The notes below the pieces were generated by a model that did not search any database, was not told where the DNA came from, and saw only the letters and a program-made list of their open reading frames with translations. Shown here piece after piece: positions 9,189-17,446 of a DNA stretch of 64,000 nucleotides. A program made the position numbers and the translations under genes. This DNA comes from Myxococcus stipitatus (GTDB lineage: Bacteria > Myxococcota > Myxococcia > Myxococcales > Myxococcaceae), in assembly GCF_038561935.1 (NCBI RefSeq), contig NZ_CP102770.1, positions 4,154,001 through 4,218,000 of the forward strand, read 5' to 3'. Each line of letters begins with the position of its first letter. The stretch's first letter is position 1.

Positions 9189-10501
9189 AGCGCCTGGAAG
9201 AGATGCTCGAGGGGTCGCCGTACGTGGCGTACCTCTATGGCTACCCGCACAAGACGGCCTACCGTCCCTTCGCTCCGGCGCTCTCCCTGGAGTCGGTGTG
9301 GGCGGAGGAGCGGCGGGACGCCTTGTTCCTCTACTTCCATGTCCCGTTCTGCGAGATGCGGTGTGGCTTCTGCAATCTCTTCACGGCGGCGGGCCCGAAG
9401 CAGGACGTGGTGGACGGGTACCTGGCGGCGCTGGAGCGGGAGACCCGGCGCGTGAAGGAGGCGCTGGGCACGGCGAGCTTCGCGCGGCTCGCGGTGGGCG
9501 GAGGCACTCCGACGCTGCTCGACGTGGCCGGGCTGCACCGCGTGTTCGACCTGGCGGAGCACGTGCTGGGCGCGGACCCGCATCACATCCCCGTCTCGGT
9601 GGAGGTGTCGCCGGAGACGGTGGACGCGGAGAAGCTGCGGGCCTTGCGTGCGCGTGGGACGGACCGGGTGAGCATGGGCGTGCAGAGCTTCATCGAGGCC
9701 GAGGTGGCCGCGGTGAAGCGGCCCCAGAAGACGGCGCAGGTGGAGGCGTCGCTGGACCTCATCCGCTCGACGGGGTTTCCCACGCTGAACCTGGACCTCA
9801 TCTACGGAATGGAAGGGCAGACGGTGGAGAGCTTCCTGTTCTCCTTGCGTGCCGCGCTGCGCTTCTCGCCGGAGGAGGTCTACCTGTATCCGCTCTATGT
9901 GCGGCCCCTCACCTTCCTGGGGAAGAAGTCGCGCGCATGGGATGACCTGCGGCTCTCGCTGTATCGCGCGGGCCGCGAGTTCCTCTTGTCGGAGGGCTAC
10001 ACCCAGGTGTCGATGCGGATGTTCCGTGCGCGCCACGCTCCGGATGCATCGGGGCCGGTGTACCGCTGCCAGGAGGATGGGATGGTGGGCCTGGGATGCG
10101 GTGCTCGTTCGTACACGGGGCAGGTGCATTACTCGTCCGAGTACGCGGTGGGCTCGCGCGAGGTGCGCTCCATCATCGCGTCGTACAGCGAGCGGACGTC
10201 CGAGTCGTTCGGCGAGGTGGGCTACGGCTTCCGGCTGAATGGCGAGGAGCGGCGGCGTCGGCACATGCTGTTGTCGCTGCTCGCGGACGGCGTGGACTTC
10301 GCGGCGTACCGGGAGCGGTTCTGCTCGGATGTGCTGGAGGACTTCCCGGAGCTGCTGGAGCTGGAGGCCCATGGGCTGGCGCGGCGCGAGGGCGTGGGAT
10401 TGGTGCTCACGGCGGCGGGGGTGGAGCGCTCGGACCTGATTGGCCCCTGGCTGCACTCGGAAGGCGTGCGTGCGTTGTCCGAGGAGTACGCCTGGCGATG
10501 A
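9185..10501 (+). CDS. STM4012-family radical SAM protein (HemN-like)
   Basis: A 438-residue radical SAM enzyme related to oxygen-independent coproporphyrinogen III oxidase (HemN/HemW type). The [4Fe-4S] ligands Cys56, Cys60 and Cys63 lie in FHVPFCEMRCGFC, and the SAM-binding VGGGTPT loop and the RVSMGVQSF strand follow as in HemN. The C-terminal ~100 residues form the HemN-type winged helix region (HMLLSLLADGVDF). The family accompanies STM4011 and STM4013 rather than heme genes, so heme synthesis is not the likely role. Its 4-bp overlaps with both neighbours (9185 and 10498) indicate coupled translation and probable stoichiometric production with the second radical SAM enzyme. Confidence 0.9.
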   Translation: MKRLEEMLEGSPYVAYLYGYPHKTAYRPFAPALSLESVWAEERRDALFLYFHVPFCEMRCGFCNLFTAAGPKQDVVDGYLAALERETRRVKEALGTASFARLAVGGGTPTLLDVAGLHRVFDLAEHVLGADPHHIPVSVEVSPETVDAEKLRALRARGTDRVSMGVQSFIEAEVAAVKRPQKTAQVEASLDLIRSTGFPTLNLDLIYGMEGQTVESFLFSLRAALRFSPEEVYLYPLYVRPLTFLGKKSRAWDDLRLSLYRAGREFLLSEGYTQVSMRMFRARHAPDASGPVYRCQEDGMVGLGCGARSYTGQVHYSSEYAVGSREVRSIIASYSERTSESFGEVGYGFRLNGEERRRRHMLLSLLADGVDFAAYRERFCSDVLEDFPELLELEAHGLARREGVGLVLTAAGVERSDLIGPWLHSEGVRALSEEYAWR

Positions 10502-11412
10502 AGCTCACCGTGCTCTATCGAGGCCCGCTCTCCAGCTGCAACTACGGCTGCGAGTACTGCCCTTTCGGGAAGTGGAAGCACACCGAGGAGGAGCTCGCGA
10601 AGGACCGCGCGGACCTGGAGCGGTTCGTGTCGTGGGTGGAGGCTCGGACGGGGGACACGATGTCCGTGTTCTTCACGCCGTGGGGGGAGGCGCTCATCTG
10701 GCCCTGGTATCAGCAGGCGCTGGCGCGGCTGACGCAGCTGGCGCACGTGGAGCGCGTGGCGGTGCAGACGAACCTGTCCTGCAACCTGGATTGGGTGAAG
10801 GACTGCCGCGCGGAGAAGCTGGGCATCTGGGCGACGTACCATCCGGAGTGGACGAAGCGGCATCGCTTCCTGGCGAAGTGCCAGGCGTTGTCGTCGCTGG
10901 GCGTCCGCTACAGCGCGGGCATGGTGGGCTTCACGCGCTTCGCGGAGGAGGCGGAGGCGCTGCGCCGCGAGCTGCCCGAGGACACGTACCTGTGGATCAA
11001 CGCGGTGAAGGATGGGCAGGAGGAGCCCTACACCGCGGAGGACATCGCGCGCTTCACCTCGGTGGACCCGCTGTTCCCCGTGAACAACGTGCGCCACCCG
11101 AGCCTGGGCCGCGCGTGCAGGGGAGGCGAGTCGGTCATCTCCGTGGACGGAGAGGGCACGGCGCGCCGCTGTCACTTCATCGATGAGGCGATTGGAAACA
11201 TCTACGCGCCGGACTTCGACCAGGCGCTGCGGCCTCGACCGTGCTCGAAGGCGACCTGTGGCTGTCACATCGGCTACGTGCACATGGACTACCTGGAGCT
11301 GGACCGCGTCTTCGGCTCCGGCATCCTGGAGCGCGTGCCGGTGAAGCCTCTCCACCGATGGATGCCTTCGACGAACGAATCGCAGCGGGCCTTGGAGAAG
11401 GGCGGGAGCTGA
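10498..11412 (+). CDS. STM4011-family radical SAM protein
   Basis: A 304-residue radical SAM protein. The cluster motif is CNYGCEYC (Cys14, Cys18, Cys21), close to the N-terminus. Several C-terminal cysteines (RACRGG, RRCHFIDE, CSKATCGCHIGY) look like ligands for an auxiliary iron-sulfur cluster, SPASM or twitch-like. Such enzymes often modify peptides or small precursors, but no precursor peptide is evident nearby. The ATG at 10498 overlaps the STM4012 stop. It is followed after 50 bp by a zinc-ribbon membrane protein gene. The family assignment rests on the motif set and on gene order with STM4012 and STM4013. Confidence 0.88.
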   Translation: MKLTVLYRGPLSSCNYGCEYCPFGKWKHTEEELAKDRADLERFVSWVEARTGDTMSVFFTPWGEALIWPWYQQALARLTQLAHVERVAVQTNLSCNLDWVKDCRAEKLGIWATYHPEWTKRHRFLAKCQALSSLGVRYSAGMVGFTRFAEEAEALRRELPEDTYLWINAVKDGQEEPYTAEDIARFTSVDPLFPVNNVRHPSLGRACRGGESVISVDGEGTARRCHFIDEAIGNIYAPDFDQALRPRPCSKATCGCHIGYVHMDYLELDRVFGSGILERVPVKPLHRWMPSTNESQRALEKGGS

Positions 11413-11462
11413 AGCCCCCCCCATGGACGAGAGCCCGGTGGACGGGCTACAGGCTCGGGCCC

Positions 11463-12320
11463 ATGTTCATCATCACAGGTAGCTCTCCCAAGCAGCAGCT
11501 GATCGGGGAGCGCGTTGCTCCTTGTCGGGATTGTCGACAGGAGACGAAGCACAGGGTTCATCGGCACTATGCCGTGAAGCACTTGTTCTGGTTCCCCCTC
11601 TTCTCGATGGGGACGAAGTACGTGCAGGCGTGTACTCGCTGCAACCTCCACTCGGAGGCGCCTCCGCCGGAGCCCGGCTCTGCGCCCCTGGCGCCGCTGC
11701 TCCACCGGCGCGGCTTCATGTTCCCCCTCGGCATCCTCCTGCTTCCCTGCCTCGTCTTTCCGGTGCTGGGCGCGGTTGCGTCCGGCGTGAGGGGGGCTTC
11801 GTCCAGCTCGGACGATGGCTCCACGGAAGTGGCGCGGCCCGCGGGCTTCAACGAGCGGTTCTCCGCTCAGCCCGAGGACAAGGCCGTCGAGAACAAGCTC
11901 CAGGCCCACTTCGAGGAGATGGGGATGCGCTCCGTCACCCTCAAGGCCCATTCCGCGAAGGTGGATGGCCACGTCATCCGCGTCATCACCGCGCGCTCCT
12001 CCCGCCTCAAGAAGGTGGGGGATGGAGACCGGATTCGTCTCCTCGAGGCCATGGAGGCGGTGGCGGACGAGCACTTCCCCTCCGACGAAATCTACCTGGG
12101 CCTCCAGGGCCGGCTGCTGTGGGGCGGGCATTCGCACCGCGAGGCGGGCGAACAGTGGAGGCGCGTGGTCGATGGCTCGACGCCCAACCCGGAGACGGAT
12201 GCGCTCCTGGCCCTTCAGCAGCGAGAGGGTCCCTCCGCCGCATCCGCGGAGCCGGATGCGCCGGTCGCGCCGTCCGCCGGCACCGAGCCCGTCGAGCCGT
12301 CCGCCGCCAGCGCGGAGTAG
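11463..12320 (+). CDS. Zinc-ribbon membrane protein of unknown function
   Basis: A 285-residue protein, start chosen at ATG 11463. It has two CxxC pairs (CRDC and CTRC) about 35 residues apart that would form a zinc ribbon. A single hydrophobic segment near residues 80-105 (MFPLGILLLPCLVFPVLG) follows, and then a soluble domain of ~150 residues. The tail is rich in Ala, Ser, Pro and Glu with SAASAE repeated near the end. It is the last gene of the plus-strand STM4013-4011 run. Its last 106 bp overlap the 3' end of the converging STM4014-like gene, so either both proteins use the same DNA on opposite strands or one tail is dispensable. I do not recognise a family. Confidence 0.72.
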   Translation: MFIITGSSPKQQLIGERVAPCRDCRQETKHRVHRHYAVKHLFWFPLFSMGTKYVQACTRCNLHSEAPPPEPGSAPLAPLLHRRGFMFPLGILLLPCLVFPVLGAVASGVRGASSSSDDGSTEVARPAGFNERFSAQPEDKAVENKLQAHFEEMGMRSVTLKAHSAKVDGHVIRVITARSSRLKKVGDGDRIRLLEAMEAVADEHFPSDEIYLGLQGRLLWGGHSHREAGEQWRRVVDGSTPNPETDALLALQQREGPSAASAEPDAPVAPSAGTEPVEPSAASAE

Positions 12321-13441
12321 CGCCTCAGGGCCTCACGAATCTCCCATTCGTAGACCGTGAGGCCCTCGCGGCGCAGGTTGGGGAGCAGGTCGCCGAACGC
12401 ATTGGCCTCCACCACGCGGTGCCCTTCGAAGAACTCCTCGAAGAGCAGGTCGATGCCCACGTGCAGACAGTCATGCACGCGGGCCACCGCGCGGCAGCTC
12501 TCCATGGCCCACTCCCACGCCTTGCCCGGCATCGCGGCCCGGAGCGCGTCCAGGTCGCCCCGCTTGCCGCCCAGGTGCAGGTTGGTGATGGGCCCTCGGC
12601 TCTGTCGCACCACGGTGAAGGCGGGCTCCCCGCCCACGACGAGCACACGGCAGTCGAAGAAGTCGCCGCTCAAGCGCGCCTTGGGGATGGAGCGCTCCAC
12701 CTGCGAGCCCTCGCGCAGCAGGAAGCCGAGGACCTCCTCGATGTGCCTGGGCTCCTCGATGCGGCGGACCTTGAGCGAGTTGTACCAACCCGTCTCCGTC
12801 ACCTCGATGGTCGTGACCAGGGACTCGCGCCCCCGGTGGCTCCGGAAGATGGCGAGGCACGACGCCGACGAGCCGCAGGACACCTTCACGAACACCTCGC
12901 GACAGTCCTGCTCGCGCATCCGCTCGCGCAGCGACGCGGTGTCCGTCACGTCGTCCAGCGGGTCGGGGACGGGGATGCCCCTCGCCGCGTACTTCCGCGA
13001 GGTGATGCGCTTGTCGAACAGGTCCGCGATGCTCGCGGGGGCTTGCAGCGGCCTCCAGCGTGGACGCTTCGCGAAGCACGCCTCCAGCTCCGCCAACACG
13101 CCCAGGAATCCCAGGTGCGCTTGTCGAGGGCAGAGGATGCGCCCGTGCTCCTCCCGCAGCGACTCCACCTGCTCGGGCGCGAGCACCGAGCACCCCTGCT
13201 TCACGGCTTCGCTGTAGCCGCGCACGAGCAGGGCCTTCTCCACCTCCCAGCTCTCGCCCGCGGCGTCGATGCGGACGAGGGCGTCGGTGTCGGGCAGGTC
13301 CGTGAGGACGCTCGGGGTGGTCAGCAGCTCGCGCCAGGGCACCACCTTCGCGAGGGGCTGTCCCTGGGCCGCCAGCGCCTCCTGGAAGAGGGTGACCCGC
13401 CGGTTCTCGGCGTTGCCGATGAGGATGAATGGGACCGTCAC
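12215..13441 (-). CDS. STM4014-family ATP-grasp protein
   Basis: A 408-residue ATP-grasp-fold protein, the expected partner of STM4011-4013 and STM4015. The central region shows the ATP-binding lysine strand REVFVKVSCGSSASC, a second lysine strand and the metal-binding segment HRVVEANAFGDLLPN (Glu and Asn ligands), followed by a C-terminal helix. ATP-grasp enzymes activate a carboxylate as acyl phosphate and ligate an amine, thiol or hydroxyl, so this is the likely ligase of the pathway. The start is ATG 13441, 13 bp after the upstream TIGR02996 gene. The extreme C-terminus is Ala/Gly/Ser-rich, and its coding DNA overlaps the convergent zinc-ribbon gene. Confidence 0.82.
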   Translation of the reverse strand: MTVPFILIGNAENRRVTLFQEALAAQGQPLAKVVPWRELLTTPSVLTDLPDTDALVRIDAAGESWEVEKALLVRGYSEAVKQGCSVLAPEQVESLREEHGRILCPRQAHLGFLGVLAELEACFAKRPRWRPLQAPASIADLFDKRITSRKYAARGIPVPDPLDDVTDTASLRERMREQDCREVFVKVSCGSSASCLAIFRSHRGRESLVTTIEVTETGWYNSLKVRRIEEPRHIEEVLGFLLREGSQVERSIPKARLSGDFFDCRVLVVGGEPAFTVVRQSRGPITNLHLGGKRGDLDALRAAMPGKAWEWAMESCRAVARVHDCLHVGIDLLFEEFFEGHRVVEANAFGDLLPNLRREGLTVYEWEIREALRRYSALAADGSTGSVPADGATGASGSADAAEGPSRC

Positions 13442-13454
13442 CCGGACTCCGTTG

Positions 13455-14516
13455 CTACGGACTGCGTTGGTTTCTCGCGTCGACGCTGGGGCACACGGCC
13501 TCGACTCGAATCACGCCCACGTCGGACATCGTGTTCCTCCGGAGGTCCAGGTGCTGGAGGTGCCGGAACGCCTCCGCGTGCTCCGAGAGCCACCGTGCCC
13601 CAGGATTGGAGAAGGTGCCTCCGGACAGGTCCAGGTGGGTGAGCCGAGGGAGCAGCGGTGAGTCGTGGAGGGCGCGGACGAGGTCGTCCGTCCACCGCGT
13701 GTTGCGCAAGCCCAGGCGTCGGAGGTTCGGCAGGCTCTTGCCGTCGAGCAAGGGGGCAAGGTCTGTCACGCTCCGCATCGCGTCCGTGCGGCTGCCTCCG
13801 AGCCAGACCTCCATCCGCTCCAGGTGGGGCCACTTCGCCTTCAGGAGGGAGTCGCAGCTGTCGCGAGAGAGGTCCCACGTCTGCAACGTGAACTCACGCA
13901 GCTCCGGCAGGTCGATGTCCCCCAGCCTGACGTGGATGCCTCGCAAGTCGAGCGAGCGCAGCCTGGGGAGCACCCGGTAGAGCGCGAAGACTTCGCGCAG
14001 GAGCATCGCGCAGTAGGCCTCGTCCTCGTTGGCTTGCTGGACATGGTACGCGAGTGACTGGAGCGTCCGAGAGCCCCCCTCGCGGACGATGAGCCGGGTC
14101 ACCGCCTCATAGCTGCCCATCATCCCAGGGTCGGCGATTCCGCCGACGGAGAGGCCTCGCAGGAAGCGCCCCGACGGGTGTCGAAGGAGTGCCCGCATGA
14201 TCCGCAGGGCGGTGTGCTCGGTGACGGAGGAACGTGGACTGACCCGGGCCGCACGGATGAAGCCCAGGTCCCAGTCCAGCTCCAGTGCCTGGCTCTCGAG
14301 GGCCCAGGCGAGTGCGTCTCCGAGCAGTTGCTGCTGATGCCCTTGGATGAATTCTCGGGCGTCGAGCCGCGCGTGATGCAAGGCGATGAGCTCTCCGCGT
14401 GGGTCGCCCTGGGCCTGGAGCCAGTCGCCGTAGACCAGATACGCGTCCACGGCGTCAGGGTCCTGGAGGATGGCTGCTTCAAGCTCGGGATTTGAAGCAG
14501 CCTTGCTCCGGGACAT
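13455..14516 (-). CDS. TIGR02996 domain protein with STM4015-like leucine-rich repeats
   Basis: A 353-residue protein. Residues ~9-50 are a TIGR02996 repeat-companion domain (NPELEAAILQDPD, then YLVYGDWLQAQGDPRGEL). The rest is leucine-rich-repeat-like (LPRLRSLDLRG, SLPNLRRLGLRNTRWTDDL, LPRLTHLDLSGG, LQHLDLRRNTMSD). It is a divergent paralogue of the next gene upstream (14522-15880) without the WGR domain and without that protein's conserved C-terminal RYAAVGE. Only 5 bp separate the two genes and 13 bp separate it from the STM4014-like gene. It probably acts as a protein-binding scaffold, and it may have a specificity partner role to the longer copy. Confidence 0.8.
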   Translation of the reverse strand: MSRSKAASNPELEAAILQDPDAVDAYLVYGDWLQAQGDPRGELIALHHARLDAREFIQGHQQQLLGDALAWALESQALELDWDLGFIRAARVSPRSSVTEHTALRIMRALLRHPSGRFLRGLSVGGIADPGMMGSYEAVTRLIVREGGSRTLQSLAYHVQQANEDEAYCAMLLREVFALYRVLPRLRSLDLRGIHVRLGDIDLPELREFTLQTWDLSRDSCDSLLKAKWPHLERMEVWLGGSRTDAMRSVTDLAPLLDGKSLPNLRRLGLRNTRWTDDLVRALHDSPLLPRLTHLDLSGGTFSNPGARWLSEHAEAFRHLQHLDLRRNTMSDVGVIRVEAVCPSVDARNQRSP

Positions 14517-14521
14517 GGGAC

Positions 14522-15880
14522 CTACTCGCCGACGGCGGCGTAGCGGTACTCCTCGTCGTACTCGCGCTGGTTGCCCGCGGCGACGGTGACGGCGAGCTTC
14601 GCGACCAGCTTCTCGCCCTCGCTCGTCATCGTGTTCTCGGTCAGGTCCAGGTGCTTCAGGTGCTTGTAGGCCGCCGCGTGGTTCGCCAGCTCCTGCGCCC
14701 CCACGTCGGACAGACAGCCCATGGACAGGTCCAGCTTCTCGAGCTGGGGGAGGATCTTGGCGGTGTGCAGCACCTTCGCCAGGTCGTCCGTGAACTCCGA
14801 GTTGCGCAGGCCCAGCACCTTGACGTTCGGCAGGCCCTTGCCATCGAGGATGGGCTGGATGTCCTCCACGCCGCCCTCGGCGCCGTAGCCATCCGCGCCG
14901 AACCAGACCTCCAGGCGCTCGAGCTTGGGCCAGGTCGCGCTGGCGATGGACTTCACGGCGCCGAGCGGCAGGCCCCCCGTCTCCATGACGAACTCACGCA
15001 GCTCCGGCAGCTCCATCTTGCCCAGCTCCGCGCTCGCGCCGCGCAGCCGCAGGGAGCGCAGGTTCGGGAGGACCTTGTAGAGGCCCGAGACGTCGTTGAC
15101 GTAGGACCAGGAGATCTCCGTCTCGTCCGGGTATTGAAAGTCGCCCAGGAAGAGGTTCTGGAGCGTGGGCACTTCCTTCGCGGCGACGATGGCGGCGGTG
15201 ACGTCGTCGTAGTTGTTCTCGCCATCCATGTCGACCATGCCCACGGCGAGCGAGCGGATGAAGCGCGCGGACGGGTGCGCCAGCAGCTGCTTCACCGTCT
15301 CGGGGACGTCGAGCTCGGAGTCGTAGTCACCCTTGCCGACGCGCGCCTCGCGGATGAAGCCCAGGTGCCACTGCACCGTGAGCTCCTCGTCGCTCCACGC
15401 CTTGGCCATCTCGCCGAGCAGGAGCGCCTTGTGCTTCTTGATGTGCGCGCTGACCTTGCGCTTGAGGGCGCCGGCCTCGGCGCTGTCGGCGTTCGCCGCC
15501 GCGTGCTGGAGCGCGATGAGCTCGCCGCGCGGGTCGCCCTGGGCCTGGAGCCAGTCGCCGTAGACCAGGTAGGCGTCCTGGTTGTCCGGGTCCTTCAGGA
15601 TGGCGGCCTCGAGCTCGGGGTTGGACTTGCCCTCGACGGCCTCGCTCCCGTCGTCCCCGTCCTCACCGTCCTCGCCGTCGACGAGCTCGTAGCCCTTCTT
15701 CTCCTTCTCGCGGACGAGCTTGTCGTGCTCCTTCAGGGCCGCCTCGGGAGAGTCGAAGGTCTGCGTCTTCTCCTGGCCGTCGGTCCCGATGCGGCCCCAC
15801 TTCGTGGTGAAGGTCTTGCCCTCGAGCGTGATCTCCCAGAACTTGTTGGAGCTGCCTTCCTTGAACTCGTACCGCGGCAT
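14522..15880 (-). CDS. WGR + TIGR02996 + STM4015-family LRR protein
   Basis: A 452-residue protein in three parts. A WGR domain spans ~1-70 (FWEITLEGKTFTTKWGRIGT), then an acidic linker of Asp/Glu/Gly repeats, then a TIGR02996 domain at ~87-130. The STM4015-type leucine-rich domain to the C-terminus includes LQNLFLGDF, EISWSYVNDV, METGGLPLGAV, VLGLRNSEFTDDL, LEKLDLSMG and the terminal RYAAVGE. The last features match my recollection of STM4015 proteins, which end in RYVAVSE-like sequence. WGR domains occur in PARPs and in DUF4132 proteins and can bind nucleic acid or protein. A strong AGGAGAGGA Shine-Dalgarno precedes ATG 15880, 45 bp after the vWA-like gene. Confidence 0.85.
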   Translation of the reverse strand: MPRYEFKEGSSNKFWEITLEGKTFTTKWGRIGTDGQEKTQTFDSPEAALKEHDKLVREKEKKGYELVDGEDGEDGDDGSEAVEGKSNPELEAAILKDPDNQDAYLVYGDWLQAQGDPRGELIALQHAAANADSAEAGALKRKVSAHIKKHKALLLGEMAKAWSDEELTVQWHLGFIREARVGKGDYDSELDVPETVKQLLAHPSARFIRSLAVGMVDMDGENNYDDVTAAIVAAKEVPTLQNLFLGDFQYPDETEISWSYVNDVSGLYKVLPNLRSLRLRGASAELGKMELPELREFVMETGGLPLGAVKSIASATWPKLERLEVWFGADGYGAEGGVEDIQPILDGKGLPNVKVLGLRNSEFTDDLAKVLHTAKILPQLEKLDLSMGCLSDVGAQELANHAAAYKHLKHLDLTENTMTSEGEKLVAKLAVTVAAGNQREYDEEYRYAAVGE

Positions 15881-15925
15881 GGCCGTCCTCTCCTGCGCCG
15901 AGCGTGGCGCGTCCCGGGAGGGAAG

Positions 15926-17446
15926 CTAGAGAAGCCCTCGCGCAAGCTCAAGCGTCGCGCCCGTCCAAGCCTCCCAAGGGGCCTCCGAGGGCGGCCCCGG
16001 CGGAGCGTCTTCCCGGAATCCCCGTTCCGGGGGCACGGCGCCGGCACGAGGCACCTGGAGCCGGGGGCTGGGGCCGCTCAGGTCGAGCAGGTGGAGCCCC
16101 ACTCGAGAGGGAACCGCCTCCGCGCCGAGCGTCGCCTGACGGACCGCGTCGAGTCGCAGCACGTCCACGCGCGCGCGCTTCGAGTCCGCCTCGGCGCGGG
16201 CCAGCACCTCGGCGTCGTCTCGCGGTGTGAGAATCTCGACGGTGCCCCGGGCACGCCACTCGCGCAGCAGCAGCTCGGACAGGCCTCGCTCTGCCTCCAG
16301 CGGGTGGGGGCCGGTGCCGTCCCACGGGAAGGCCACCTGGAAGCGCAGGTCCAGGTCGCCCAGCCACAAGGACAACCGGCGGACCAGGCACAGCACCAGC
16401 CCCAGGGCCACGACGGCGCGCTGCCACTTCACACCCGAGTCCTTCACGCGGGCCTCGGCGAGGCTCGGGGGCAGGACGAACGTGATGACGCGGCGGCGAC
16501 GCACCGCGAGGCTCTCGTCGCGGGTGTAGTAGAGCAGCTCGCCCTCCACGTAGCGCACGTCGAACAGGTCGAGCGTGGGCTCGTCCTCCATGTAGACGAG
16601 CTCGGAGGTGACCAGGTTCTCCAGGCTGCCCACGTTGGAGACGGAGGAGAAGCCACCCTGCGGGAAGGCGGCCTCGTCGTCGAGCGCGGAGGGCGCGGGC
16701 CCGGAGGAGACAGCGCGCGCGCGAAGGCGGGGCGGGAGCGTGCGGGAGAGGGCCTCGGCGGCCTCCACGGCCTGCTCCAGGGCCATGCGCTGGGCCTTGC
16801 CCTGGAGGTGCTCCAGGTTCTCCAGCGTGAAGACCTCCGCGTCGCCCAGCAGGGCCGGGGCGCGGCGTGCTCCCGAGGCCAGCGCTTCATAGCCCTGGGC
16901 CAGCTGCTCCAGGAACGGGCCTCCTTCGCGCAGCGCCGTGTAGCCGGATTGCAACAGTTCCCCGGGGGGCTTCTCCAGGACGCGGCGGGCGAGCGCGGGG
17001 TTCATCCCGAGGCCGGCGGTGAAGCCCGTGCGGGAGAGCACTCGGGCCACGAGGAAGGCCATGCCGCGGGGACGCAAGGCCGGGGGCAGCCGCGCGAGGG
17101 CCGCGGACACGGCTTCGAGGTGGGGCTCCGCCGCGAGCCGGGCGAGGACATGGTCGTCATACGCGCGCACGGCGGCGCGCAGGCGGGGCAGGGTGTCCGG
17201 GACGGGCAGGGACGAGGCCAGGGCCTGTCCCGCGACCAGCCGCCCCAGGTCCAACACCAGCGCGGGAGGCGGGAGGGTGGGGGACTCCGCGAGGGTGGCC
17301 AGCAGCCACGGCACACCCGTGGAGAGCGCCTCCGCGTCGAGCCGCTCCTGACGGGCGAGTCCCAGCCCCGCGCAGAGCCAGCGTTCCGTGTCGTGCGAGC
17401 CCCGTGGCTCCGGCGCACCCATGCGTCCTCCGAGTCCCACGCTCAC
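15926..17446 (-). CDS. Ternary-system vWA-like protein lacking an obvious MIDAS
   Basis: A 506-residue protein immediately downstream of a MoxR ATPase, the position normally held by a von Willebrand A protein. The N-terminal ~250 residues are helical and Ala/Leu/Arg-rich. Residues ~300-430 have a Rossmann-like alternation (RRVITFVLPPSLAEA, then a helix, then LDLRFQVAFPWD, then TVEILTPRDDAEVL) that could be a degenerate vWA fold. The first strand lacks the DxSxS metal site. GTG 17446 is chosen because it gives a GTGA overlap with the MoxR stop; longer in-frame extensions run antisense through MoxR. The vWA assignment is by position and secondary-structure pattern only. Confidence 0.68.
   Translation of the reverse strand: MSVGLGGRMGAPEPRGSHDTERWLCAGLGLARQERLDAEALSTGVPWLLATLAESPTLPPPALVLDLGRLVAGQALASSLPVPDTLPRLRAAVRAYDDHVLARLAAEPHLEAVSAALARLPPALRPRGMAFLVARVLSRTGFTAGLGMNPALARRVLEKPPGELLQSGYTALREGGPFLEQLAQGYEALASGARRAPALLGDAEVFTLENLEHLQGKAQRMALEQAVEAAEALSRTLPPRLRARAVSSGPAPSALDDEAAFPQGGFSSVSNVGSLENLVTSELVYMEDEPTLDLFDVRYVEGELLYYTRDESLAVRRRRVITFVLPPSLAEARVKDSGVKWQRAVVALGLVLCLVRRLSLWLGDLDLRFQVAFPWDGTGPHPLEAERGLSELLLREWRARGTVEILTPRDDAEVLARAEADSKRARVDVLRLDAVRQATLGAEAVPSRVGLHLLDLSGPSPRLQVPRAGAVPPERGFREDAPPGPPSEAPWEAWTGATLELARGLL

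Noticed and set aside
7624..12320. Heme biosynthesis role for the HemN-like radical SAM gene
   Set aside because: Neighbours are STM4013 and STM4011 families rather than heme genes, so the STM4012 family assignment explains it better.
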